A stretch of DNA of 35,469 bases, from NCBI RefSeq assembly GCF_009362735.1, contig NZ_WHNP01000068.1, positions 1 to 35,469 on the forward strand. The letters are read 5' to 3'. This DNA comes from Paraburkholderia franconis. GTDB taxonomy: Bacteria > Pseudomonadota > Gammaproteobacteria > Burkholderiales > Burkholderiaceae. The position numbers and the translations under genes are program-made. Numbering within the stretch: the first letter of the stretch is position 1; every line of letters begins with the position of its first letter. Under the pieces are notes generated by a model, which made no database searches, had not been told where the DNA came from, and saw only the letters and a program-made list of their open reading frames with translations. Below, in pieces: positions 7,977-15,744 of this stretch.

Positions 7977-9614
7977 TTATGGCGAACGTCCGTTTCTCGC
8001 CCTACGCCTAATCAGAAACTGTTCAAGCCTTCTCGCATCCGCGGGCTTGGGCATATGCGCGTCGAAGCCCGCCTCGACGGCCGCCGTGCTGTCATCGGCA
8101 TAACCGGTAATCGCCACAAAGGTCGTTGCCCGGAGGTGCTCCAGTTTGCGCAATGTCCGGACCAGTTCATACCCATCCATGTCCGGCAGTCCGATGTCGC
8201 TCAAAACGACGTCGGGCGTCCAGTTTGCCACGATATCGAGCGCCTCGGCCGCACGATAGGCGACCCGCGTTTCATGGCCGGACAGTTCGAAATAAAGCGC
8301 AATCGCGTCTGCAGTGTCGCGGTTGTCATCGACGACGAGTATCGACATGGCCGGTGCTGCTGTCGACGCATCCTCGCCGTCCCGGATGACGGGAGCGCTC
8401 GCCGGCGCGGCGCGGCGCAACGTCAGTGTGAATTCGCTGCCGCAACCCAATCCCTGGCTATGAGCCACCAATGTGCCGCCGTGCAATTCCGCCAGCCTGC
8501 GGGCGAGCGTCAGTCCCAGCCCCATGCCGCCGGGTGAACGCGCCAGTGAGCGCTCGGTCTGTCTGAACAGCTCGAAAATTTCCTCGAGGTCGGCGGCGGC
8601 AAGCCCAATGCCGCTATCCTGTACCCGGAGGGCGACCTCCGTCTCGCCGGCCTCGACGCTTACGTCGATACGACCGCCAGCGGGCGTGTAGGTCGCCGCA
8701 TTTTTCAACAGATGGGCAATTATCAGCGGGCACTGGGTCGTATCGGCATCCGCGTAGAGGGTCTCGTCCACATCAACCGTCAGGATATGGGCACCCTTAT
8801 CCATGGCTGCTTCGCTGAGCTCGATTGCACGGTCGACGAGGTCCCGCAACCGGACCGGCTCCAGACTCAGTGCCAAGGCACCGCGAGACACGAGGGACGT
8901 CGACAGAAGGTCGTCGACGATTTGGCTCATGTAGCGGACGTGCCGCCGCAGGATTTGTTGCGCCCAGGAACGCTGGGGCTCCGTCGCCTCAGCTCTTGCG
9001 AGGACTTCGACCGCTGTGTGGATAGGCGCGAGCGGCGCCCTTAGCTCATGTGCCAGCATCGCCAGGAACTCGTCCCGGTTGCGCCTCGCTGCCTCCAGAC
9101 GCCCTTGGGCCTCCGATAGCCGTTTGGAGGCCAGCCGCCCTTCGAGACAGATAACCGCGCAATTGGCGAGCGTCCTCAGTGCGGCTTCCTCATCATCGGT
9201 GATGTCATGCGGCTTATGGTCGATAGCGCACAGCGTACCGAGGCCCACCCCGTCTGACGTCTCCAGTACCGCCCCTGCATAGAAGACAACCCTGGGCTCC
9301 CCGACGACCTGGGGATGGTCCCGGAACCGCTCATCTTGGGTGGCGTTCGGAATGACGAGCATGTCGCCAGCGACCAGGGTGTGGGCACACAGCGACTCGC
9401 GCCTGCTTACGGGTCGCGGCTGCATCCCCCAGGCCGACTTGCACCACTGCCGGGTTTCGTCAATGAAGTTGATTAGCGCTATCGGGGTACGCAACGACAT
9501 GGCCGCCAGGCGCGTTATCGCATCAAAAGATGACTCCGCTGGCGTGTCGAGGATGCCGAAACTGTGCAGTCTGCGCAAACGCTCACGCTCGTTCGCGGGA
9601 TAGATGGCCTCCAT
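7977..9614 (-). CDS. Soluble hybrid histidine kinase: GAF-HisKA-HATPase-receiver
   Basis: The 545-residue protein has an N-terminal GAF sensor domain (about 6-160), a HisKA dimerisation helix with the phospho-acceptor H189 in EFLAMLAHELRAPLAPI, an ATPase domain (N-box N305, G1 box DSGIGL 333-338, G2 box GGMGLGL 362-368), and a C-terminal receiver (acidic VVDD near 427-430, phospho-acceptor D473 in LSDIGLPDMDG, conserved K523). No membrane segment is present, so it senses a cytoplasmic cue. The ATG at 9614 is preferred because AGGGTGA precedes it and family members begin with a similar PANE-RL segment; an ATG at 9680 is possible but has no ribosome site. Its output partner is not obvious nearby. 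Confidence 0.9.
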   Translation of the reverse strand: MEAIYPANERERLRRLHSFGILDTPAESSFDAITRLAAMSLRTPIALINFIDETRQWCKSAWGMQPRPVSRRESLCAHTLVAGDMLVIPNATQDERFRDHPQVVGEPRVVFYAGAVLETSDGVGLGTLCAIDHKPHDITDDEEAALRTLANCAVICLEGRLASKRLSEAQGRLEAARRNRDEFLAMLAHELRAPLAPIHTAVEVLARAEATEPQRSWAQQILRRHVRYMSQIVDDLLSTSLVSRGALALSLEPVRLRDLVDRAIELSEAAMDKGAHILTVDVDETLYADADTTQCPLIIAHLLKNAATYTPAGGRIDVSVEAGETEVALRVQDSGIGLAAADLEEIFELFRQTERSLARSPGGMGLGLTLARRLAELHGGTLVAHSQGLGCGSEFTLTLRRAAPASAPVIRDGEDASTAAPAMSILVVDDNRDTADAIALYFELSGHETRVAYRAAEALDIVANWTPDVVLSDIGLPDMDGYELVRTLRKLEHLRATTFVAITGYADDSTAAVEAGFDAHMPKPADARRLEQFLIRRRARNGRSP

Positions 9615-9762
9615 AACCGTCACCCTGGTCCCGTAATGGGTCCCGATAACGGAGCCGCAAATGACGTGCCTCGTCGCCATGAAGGAGGAAAAAACGTCGA
9701 CCTGGCGGCTCTTTTTGCATTAAGTTAAGAAGTACGGAGCACAGCACGCGATGGAGGTCGAC

Positions 9763-10002
9763 ATGGCCAAGGGAACTCGCCGCTGGGGCTTGAGCGCCTC
9801 AAACCGGCACGCTCTCCGCAACGCAGACGCGGAAATTTCCAATCTTGAAAAAGCATTGGCGGCGGATGGAACGCACTCGCTATTTGCTCAGACGTATTGG
9901 CGTCGCCGTCTTTATGAAATCCACGCACTGCCGGGACTGGGGATTCCTCAACGTATCAAACTGGAAAAGCTGCTCAGCATCCTGGAGCACGCGAAACGGT
10001 AG
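9763..10002 (+). CDS. Small hypothetical protein, 79 residues
   Basis: GGAGG five bases before the ATG at 9763 fixes this start over an in-frame ATG at 9751. The protein opens MAKGTRRWGLSASNRHALRN and is predicted largely helical, ending RIKLEKLLSILEHAKR. The mixed charged helices suggest a cytoplasmic, possibly oligomeric protein. It is divergent from the hybrid kinase gene, and the two probably share the 150-base promoter region. No family recognised. Confidence 0.55.
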   Translation: MAKGTRRWGLSASNRHALRNADAEISNLEKALAADGTHSLFAQTYWRRRLYEIHALPGLGIPQRIKLEKLLSILEHAKR

Positions 10003-10172
10003 AATTCGACAGCGAAATTGGAGCATGCGGCAGAGGCGAGCCCTCACAAAAAAACGGTAGTCTCGCGGTGTCGCGAACGGGGTCGCGCGTTCGTGAAAGG
10101 TCGTCGGCAGCGAGACATTGCTCCGCGATTTTCCGGCGATGGTGACCCATGCTGGGCTCGCTGTCAGCGCTA

Positions 10173-10457
10173 TCATTCGGGCGGCCAGTCCGGGAAGGCT
10201 TCCTCCGCCAAATCATGCTGCCGCGCCGCACGGTCGGACTGGAATGAAAGCAGCGCGGGGACGTTGATGTCCTCGTCAATTTCCGGCCAGAGCAATTGCT
10301 GACGGTCCATCGAGATGGCGAAGTGTTCGCGCTCCGCGGCTGTCGCTGCCTGGAGAACAGGAAACCAGCCCAGTGGGAATGAAACGGCCCGTCCGTTGGA
10401 CAGGTCGAGAAACAGGTGCGTGCCGTCGAAGTGCACGCCCACTGCGGCACCTTCCAT
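10173..10457 (-). CDS. DUF2442 domain protein
   Basis: The 94-residue protein shows the DUF2442 pattern: VHFDGTHLFLDLSNGRAVSF, then PLGWFPVLQAATAAERE, LLWPEIDEDINVPALL. Members of this family are small DNA-associated or toxin-antitoxin-linked proteins, with no biochemical role firmly shown. AGGAGGCGACC before the ATG at 10457 fixes the start. It is divergent from the second hybrid kinase. No RelE-like toxin gene lies beside it, so a toxin-antitoxin role is not supported here. Confidence 0.75.
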   Translation of the reverse strand: MEGAAVGVHFDGTHLFLDLSNGRAVSFPLGWFPVLQAATAAEREHFAISMDRQQLLWPEIDEDINVPALLSFQSDRAARQHDLAEEAFPDWPPE

Positions 10458-10712
10458 GGTCGCCTCCTGAACGGGATGCACGTTACAGCGTAGGTCGCGG
10501 CGACCTGGCGTTCAAGGAAAGTGCCGGAAAGTCTTCAATGCCGGATGCCCAGGTGTTCGATGCGGTTGTCCTGATGCTTGTGCCGTCTTCAACAGGAAGT
10601 ATCGTGACCACCCCGCCGACCGATTTCTGTCCGCGGGGTATTGCCTAAAATGCATCTTGCATGGCAATTTCCTCCGCGTGGCGCACTGCACAATTTACAA
10701 CCTGGAGGCCAT

Positions 10713-12473
10713 ATGGTCGAACCGTCTGCCTCTTCCGCAGCGGACCGCGCATGGCGCGCGGGCACGCTGGTCACATCGGCACTTGACGTGCGCCCGCATC
10801 GACCAGCCAATTTTGCTGCCGAAAGCGAGTCGATGCATCGTCTGGCGCACGCACTGACGTCCTCGGACGGCGCGATGCTGCAGACGCTGTCAGATATGGC
10901 GCTTAATCTGTGCGAGGCCGGAAGTGCAGGCATCGGGCTGCGGGAAGAGGACACCGACGGCACTCCGGTCTTTCGTTGGGTCGCGGTATCGGGTGAATGC
11001 GCTTCCGTCGTGAACACCACAAGCCCGATTGCAGACAGTCCAGGCGGCATTACGCTCGAACTGGCTGCGGGCCAACTGTTCTCGTTTCCCAAGCGCCACT
11101 TCGCCTGTCTGGAACACCTTGTCCCCGAGATTACCGAAGAACTGGTCGTGCCGATTCCGGGCGAACCGCAGCCGTGGGGCACCCTGTGGGTGATGTCTCA
11201 CGACAGGGAGCACCGTTTCGATTCCGAGGACCGCAGAATCCTCACCGGCCTCGCGAACTTCACCTGCGCCGCGCTGACGATTACCCGGGCCAAAGCCGAC
11301 GCGGAAACCCGTGCAGCGGAAGCAGAGGCGGCACGGAACGCACTGGCGCTGGCTGAAGCGCGCAAGGACGACTTCATCGCGCTATTGAGTCACGAACTGC
11401 GCAATCCCCTTGCGCCCATCGACAGCGCCCTGACGATAGTCCGAAGGCTGGTTGCGGACACGCCCGCCGTCCTATCTGCCCTGGATATCGCGGACAGGCA
11501 GATACGGATGCTGAAACGACTCGTCGGCGACCTGCTGGACGCTTCGAGAATAAGGCACGGCAAACTTTCTGTCCGTCCCTCGTACGGGTTGCTCCAGGAT
11601 GTCGTTGCAGATGCGGTGACGGCGTTAAAGGCCGACGTCAACAACGGTCATCACCACCTGCACATCACTGTTCCGCCGTATCCCGTAACCGTTCACGCGG
11701 ACGCCGCCCGTCTCACACAGGTTGTCTCGAACGTACTGTCGAACGCGGTGAAATATACGCCGCCCGGTGGCGACATCACCCTGCTGGTAGAAGCGCCGGA
11801 CCTCAGCCTCGAGTCGACACCCGGTCAGTCGCCGCGTCAGGCTGTCATCACGGTGAGGGACAGCGGCGCAGGCATTCCGGCTTCATTGCTACCGCACGTC
11901 TTCGATATGTTTGCGCAGTCGGCATCCGCACGGAAGCATGCACAAGGTGGACTCGGCATCGGGCTGGCAGTTGTGAAACATCTGGTCGCGGCACACAATG
12001 GCACGGTCACGATTGCCAGCGCCGGCGAAGGCCAGGGGACCGAAGTTACCCTACGACTCCCCATTGTCTGCGAAAGCACAGCAGAGGCAGCCGTGACCGC
12101 GACACCTACTATGCCGCCAATTCGCATCCTCCTTGTGGACGACAACGCGGACGCCACGGCGGCCCTCGGCACGCTGCTGGAGTTGGAGGGGCACGAGGTG
12201 AAACGCGCACAGAGCGGCCCCGATGCGCTCGCGATAGTGGAGTCGTTTACCCCGGACATTGCCTTGATTGATATCAGCATGCCCGGCATGGACGGCATTG
12301 AGCTTGCGCAGTTGCTTCGCCTGCGTGCGCAATGCTCCCAGACGAAACTGGTGGCATTGACGGGCTATACCAGCAGCGCCAGGGGACTTCAGGCCGACGA
12401 ACGGATATTCGACCGCCATCTCATCAAACCGCTGTCGCTCGACGACCTGGCCGATGTGCTTCGACGCCTGTAA
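10713..12473 (+). CDS. Soluble hybrid histidine kinase: GAF-HisKA-HATPase-receiver
   Basis: The 586-residue protein has a GAF-like sensor region (about 40-190), a short coiled coil (about 195-218), a HisKA domain with H227 in FIALLSHELRNPLAPI, an ATPase domain (N-box N344 in NVLSNAVKYTP, G1 box DSGAGI, G2 box QGGLGIGLAV) and a receiver with acidic VDD (475-477), phospho-acceptor D520 in ALIDISMPGMDG and K572. There are no membrane segments. GGAGG four bases before the ATG at 10713 decides the start. It parallels the kinase at 7977-9614 in architecture and lies upstream of the PRC-barrel gene, so both may belong to a stress or redox signalling block. Confidence 0.9.
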   Translation: MVEPSASSAADRAWRAGTLVTSALDVRPHRPANFAAESESMHRLAHALTSSDGAMLQTLSDMALNLCEAGSAGIGLREEDTDGTPVFRWVAVSGECASVVNTTSPIADSPGGITLELAAGQLFSFPKRHFACLEHLVPEITEELVVPIPGEPQPWGTLWVMSHDREHRFDSEDRRILTGLANFTCAALTITRAKADAETRAAEAEAARNALALAEARKDDFIALLSHELRNPLAPIDSALTIVRRLVADTPAVLSALDIADRQIRMLKRLVGDLLDASRIRHGKLSVRPSYGLLQDVVADAVTALKADVNNGHHHLHITVPPYPVTVHADAARLTQVVSNVLSNAVKYTPPGGDITLLVEAPDLSLESTPGQSPRQAVITVRDSGAGIPASLLPHVFDMFAQSASARKHAQGGLGIGLAVVKHLVAAHNGTVTIASAGEGQGTEVTLRLPIVCESTAEAAVTATPTMPPIRILLVDDNADATAALGTLLELEGHEVKRAQSGPDALAIVESFTPDIALIDISMPGMDGIELAQLLRLRAQCSQTKLVALTGYTSSARGLQADERIFDRHLIKPLSLDDLADVLRRL

Positions 12474-12645
12474 CAAAAATAAGTCCGTTCCGAGCCCGAA
12501 GGGTTTGCGTTGAGGGCCAGCACACTGCGTCCTCGCTGCCCCGTGCAAACGCGCTGTTTCTTTAGGAAGGCATCCTGTCTGCGCGTCAAATCAACTGCTA
12601 TATAGCGATATGAATTGCGCTTACCGCTTACATCTCTTCGCTATC

Positions 12646-12661
12646 TGGCACGTGGCTTGCT
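12646..12661 (+). promoter_or_regulatory. Sigma-54 promoter of the PRC-barrel gene
   Basis: TGGCACGTGGCTTGCT fits the -24/-12 consensus exactly: TGGCACG, four bases, TTGC followed by T. It lies 31 bases before the ATG of the PRC-barrel gene on the same strand. A search by eye for other sites of this quality in the window found none. Sigma-54 promoters need an AAA+ enhancer-binding activator, and none is encoded in this window. Confidence 0.7.
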
Positions 12662-12692
12662 CGCCGTAGTGTTTTCTTCACCGGGGCAAATC

Positions 12693-13157
12693 ATGACTAC
12701 CCCTGACCCGCGGATGCGCCCGTCCGGCACTGGCGCGAAAATCGTTGGCAGCGCCACCGGCGCGGGGCCCGGACCGGAGGTGATGGCAGCGACGACGCTC
12801 ATTGGCGACAAGGTCATGTCATCCGACGGCGAACACGTGGGCAAGATATCCGACATCATGCTGGACGTGCGAAGCGGACGGATTGCGTATGCAGTCCTCT
12901 CGACCGGAGGATTCCTCGGCATCGGTGATACGCTGCACGCAATCCCATGGAGCGCCCTGACCCTGGATGCAATAGACAGGTGTTTCGTCGTAGACATCCT
13001 GGCCCAGCGACTCAAGGATGAGCCCGGGTTCGACAAGGACCACTGGCCTTCGATGGCGGACGAAAAGTGGGGCACCACGGTCCATCACTATTACAACCGC
13101 GAACCGTATTGGACGGCTACCCGTGACGTCAGCGAAGGACGCGCGACAGACATTTAG
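12693..13157 (+). CDS. PRC-barrel domain protein
   Basis: The 154-residue protein has a Gly-rich, probably flexible N-terminus followed by a PRC-barrel domain: ATTLIGDKVMSSDGEHVGKI, DIMLDVRSGRIAYAVLSTGG, LGIGDTLHAIPWSALTLD. PRC-barrel proteins act in RNA metabolism, photosynthetic complex assembly or general stress; in Burkholderia they often accompany stress genes. The C-terminal region (EPYW, TTVHHYYNREP) is outside the barrel. The start ATG at 12693 has GGGG upstream and sits directly downstream of a consensus sigma-54 promoter, implying induction under nitrogen or carbon limitation or another activator-controlled state. Confidence 0.85.
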   Translation: MTTPDPRMRPSGTGAKIVGSATGAGPGPEVMAATTLIGDKVMSSDGEHVGKISDIMLDVRSGRIAYAVLSTGGFLGIGDTLHAIPWSALTLDAIDRCFVVDILAQRLKDEPGFDKDHWPSMADEKWGTTVHHYYNREPYWTATRDVSEGRATDI

Positions 13158-13272
13158 CCATCCCAGGGGTGGCTGTCGGTCGGATTCTGGCGCGGTCCGA
13201 CGGTGCGGCGTGCCCCCTCACCTGCGTATTGCATTCGATTCACCCCCCACTACCTCTGTTAAGGAGACTTTG

Positions 13273-13446
13273 ATGACAAGTCGACGAAAGAAGCACCCGC
13301 ACGACGCGGACGATGAAAACGGCGCTGTCAATAAGCTTGGCGAAGTTGAAGTTCCTGAGGGCACGCCGCCTGCTTCCGACCCGCCAACTCCCATCCTTCG
13401 GTCGGAGGACGACGAAGAGCTGGTCGACGAGGACTCCCCAAAGTAG
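13273..13446 (+). CDS. Small acidic protein, 57 residues
   Basis: An AAGGAG site lies seven bases before the ATG at 13273. The product starts with a basic cluster (MTSRRKKHPHDADDEN), has a Pro-rich middle (PEGTPPASDPPTPIL) and a very acidic end (RSEDDEELVDEDSPK). It has no hydrophobic core and is likely disordered. It lies 115 bases after the PRC-barrel gene on the same strand and may be co-transcribed from the sigma-54 promoter. Function unknown. Confidence 0.6.
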   Translation: MTSRRKKHPHDADDENGAVNKLGEVEVPEGTPPASDPPTPILRSEDDEELVDEDSPK

Positions 13447-13846
13447 CCAGCTGACGCCTCTTGCGGATGCAAGGCGCAAGTTTCCGCAGGGTGCTTCGGG
13501 CTTGGGGTTTTCCAAAACGCCGGTAACCATACACTCGCCATCCCCCTTCGAGGCCGCGAGCGGGTTCGTCCTTCGCGAAAATGAGCCGACGTCAGCAGCA
13601 CGTTCGCAAGCAACTGCAAGCGAATGGGCGGCAGCCTAATGGGGCTACCCTTCCAGCCGCCAGGACCCAAGAAGGACGGGGCAGGCTGCATCGAGGGTCT
13701 GTGCAGTCTGCAGGATGCTATTCCAGTGCCGCCAGCCTCATGAAGTTGCGCTTCGCACGATAGCTCTCCCTGACGGTTTCCAGTTCATCGACGAACTTTC
13801 TGTGCTCATGCAGATGCGCCCCGAGGCGGAGCGCGTCACCATCAGG
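13447..13846. other. Intergenic stretch, possible gene remnant
   Basis: No complete gene is supported. On the minus strand (13718-about 13855) a frame reads HEHRKFVDELETVRESYRAK then RNFMRLAALE before a stop, which looks like a natural helical C-terminus, but it has no start and may be the tail of a dead gene. The rest shows only weak frames. Confidence 0.3.
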
Positions 13847-14219
13847 ATGTCTAATTTAATGTTTCAGGTACCGATTATCGACGACAACGCGAACACACGC
13901 GATGCCCTCGAGGCCGTGCTGCGGGACGCAGGCCACGTGGTGACACTCGCGCGGGACCGACGCGAGGCTTTGCGCCTCGCAGTTATGGTCAAACCCGCAG
14001 GTCATTGTCTGCGACGTGATGATGCCTGCAATCGATGGCCCCGAAGTGGCTTGCGGAATCAGGAGCATCCCCGTTCTCGCAAACTTGCCTGTCGTTCTGA
14101 TGTCTGCCGCCTCACCTGTTCCTGCAGTCCGTGTCGTGGCAATGCTGCGAAAGCCTTTCGCCCCCTCGTTGCTGCTGTTGGTTGACTCCGTGCGGCACGT
14201 GACGGCGCGAACATTGTGA
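13847..14219 (+). pseudogene. Single-domain response regulator (receiver), frameshifted
   Basis: The first frame starts at the ATG at 13847 and carries IIDDNANTRDALEAVLRDAG and a helix ending LAVMVKP. A one-base shift near 13996 is required to continue into QVIVCDVMMPAIDGPEVA, which holds the phospho-acceptor Asp, then NLPVVLMSAAS with the conserved Ser and LRKPF with the conserved Lys, ending at 14219. Together they form one complete receiver domain with no output domain, of the kind that takes phosphate from hybrid kinases. As it stands only a truncated, inactive product is made, unless the base is a sequencing error. Confidence 0.75.
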
Positions 14220-14304
14220 TTGCAGCGAAGACGGCCAACCCGGACCCACGGCTTGAGGGCACGGTACATACGGCGGCGGCCGTGGAAGCGGCCGGCCTGT
14301 TCCT

Positions 14305-14535
14305 GTGGCAGCGGTTCATGTGACCAGGTTCGGTCACATGGGATGGCGCGGGCAACGCTGTGTACGCGTCGAGACGTCGTCGTCAGGGGGAGCGTACGCG
14401 TTGTTCTTCTTCAGGCGCGGTGACGGCAGTTGGTCAGTGCTCCCGTCCACTGCCGACATGCGGAAGTTGACCACAGAGCACTCACTCGTGCCGGTGCTTC
14501 GGCGTTCGTCTGTAGAGAAGGAATTGATTGGATGA
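14305..14535 (+). CDS. Small hypothetical protein, paralogue of the 24107 gene
   Basis: From a possible GTG start the frame reads VHVTRFGHMGWRGQ, CVRVETSSSGGAYALFFFRR, GDGSWSVLP. The same pattern (VHVT-FG, ETSSS, FFFR-GDG-W, P) occurs in the 86-residue protein at 24107, so both belong to one family. The copy here lacks an ATG and a visible ribosome site, and the frame is open only from 14257, so the N-terminus may be lost. The C-terminal extension after the shared core is unrelated to the other copy. It may be a decaying duplicate. Confidence 0.4.
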   Translation: MAAVHVTRFGHMGWRGQRCVRVETSSSGGAYALFFFRRGDGSWSVLPSTADMRKLTTEHSLVPVLRRSSVEKELIG

Positions 14536-14580
14536 CGATGCTTACCAAGCCACAGTGACCTCACCGAGGTTGAAGCACGC

Positions 14581-15051
14581 TCACTTCCCCGGCGCGATGT
14601 TTTGCGCGGCGTCCGGCGGCGGCGCATCGCACGCGAAACTCTGCGCGGTGAGCGCGTCGGAATACACGGTCCAGCCGGCCACATCGGTCGCGAGCACGCG
14701 GATTGGCCGTTGGACCGCAGGCCGGTCGCCGCGGCGGTAGAGACATGGTGGCTCGTAGTAGAAGTCGAGGAAGCCGTACTGGTCCGCCGGCGGCGTGCCC
14801 GGGACGGTGATGTCCTGCGTGTGGCCCGGCAGGTCGGTGACGCGGAGCACTACAGGATTGTTTTTCGTGAAGCCCACCCCGAAGAACTCGACCCTATCGG
14901 TGACGTCATGGCGCTGTGCCGTGCCGAAATATTCCCGCGCGTAAAGCCTGGCACCCTGGGGTGGGCCCTTGTGTGGGTTCGCGCAGGCCACGCAAAGCGC
15001 CGAGAGAAGGAACGCGGCGCAGGTCGCGCGCAATTTCCGGACAATGCTCAT
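14581..15051 (-). CDS. Putative lipoprotein, 156 residues
   Basis: The N-terminus MSIVRKLRATCAAFLLSALC has a basic n-region and a hydrophobic core, followed by VACANPHKG, where the last Cys before ANP is a plausible lipidation site. The mature part contains a beta-rich middle (RVEFFGVGFTKNNPVVLRVT, DITVPGTPPADQYGFLDFYY) and ends in a Pro/Ala-rich tail. The beta pattern is compatible with a periplasmic or outer-membrane anchored domain. AGG lies six bases upstream of the ATG. No family recognised. Confidence 0.6.
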   Translation of the reverse strand: MSIVRKLRATCAAFLLSALCVACANPHKGPPQGARLYAREYFGTAQRHDVTDRVEFFGVGFTKNNPVVLRVTDLPGHTQDITVPGTPPADQYGFLDFYYEPPCLYRRGDRPAVQRPIRVLATDVAGWTVYSDALTAQSFACDAPPPDAAQNIAPGK

Positions 15052-15259
15052 GTGACCTGCTCCAGCTACACAGCCGCCGATCGTTCTTCATTTATAGAAC
15101 AACAGAACAGCGTCGGCCTGGTGCCGCTTGCATATGGACCTGAAAATTGGTCTCGCCATCGCCTGCTACGTCGCGAAAGAAACAATTGAAATTTGGCAGT
15201 GAATCGAGCATGAACCAACCTGATGCCTTGGTGGGCGGCAGCGTGACTCATCAAAAACG

Positions 15260-15646
15260 TCAGCCTTTCAGCAACGCCCACACCGCATAGGCTATCGCCA
15301 ACCACAGAGCAAGGATGAGCGCCGCTCCTGCATAGCTCTTGGGGCGTGTGCCCTGTTCCGCCATCCACCCGTCAGCGCGCGCCCGACTATCGTCCACCAC
15401 CTCCTTTGGCAGCAGCCTGATTGTGAGCCAGATTAGTCCTGGCAGCAGTAATGCATCGTCGACGTATCCGAAGACGGGTATGAAGTCCGGTATCAGGTCG
15501 ATTGGGCTCAGGGCGTAGGCGACCACAAATATGCAAAGCAGTTTTACGGGTGCCGGCGTCCCTGGGCTGCGATAAGCAAACCATAGCGTCAACGAGTCGC
15601 GTTTGATGCGTCTCGCCCAATTCCGGATTGTTTCGAAGATACTCAT
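15260..15646 (-). CDS. DUF1232 (YkvA-like) membrane protein
   Basis: The 128-residue protein has the hallmark DUF1232 sequence VVAYALSPIDLIPDFIPVFG followed by YVDDALLLPGLIWLTIRLLP, and a C-terminal membrane segment ILALWLAIAYAVWALL. The family is made of small inner-membrane proteins of unknown role. The ATG at 15646 was chosen by alignment of MSIFETIRNWARR with the usual N-terminus; the frame is open well upstream but those residues look like non-coding DNA. It is read in the same direction as dmeF, 98 bases downstream of it, and may be its operon partner. Confidence 0.8.
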   Translation of the reverse strand: MSIFETIRNWARRIKRDSLTLWFAYRSPGTPAPVKLLCIFVVAYALSPIDLIPDFIPVFGYVDDALLLPGLIWLTIRLLPKEVVDDSRARADGWMAEQGTRPKSYAGAALILALWLAIAYAVWALLKG

Positions 15647-15744
15647 GCAAAGGCGTAGGAAAGTGAAGAATGCAACGATAGCTATGCGTTCAAAGACAGC
15701 ACAGCGAAGCCTTTCTCGATGCACGGCGCTCTTTTTGCCATCGC

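Noticed and set aside
7797..8537. 246-codon plus-strand frame over the first hybrid kinase
   Set aside because: Overlaps the receiver and ATPase domains in antisense; low-complexity Arg-rich product without a ribosome site.
10173..10457. Toxin-antitoxin pair around the DUF2442 gene
   Set aside because: No adjacent small toxin-like gene; the neighbours are a hypothetical protein and a histidine kinase.
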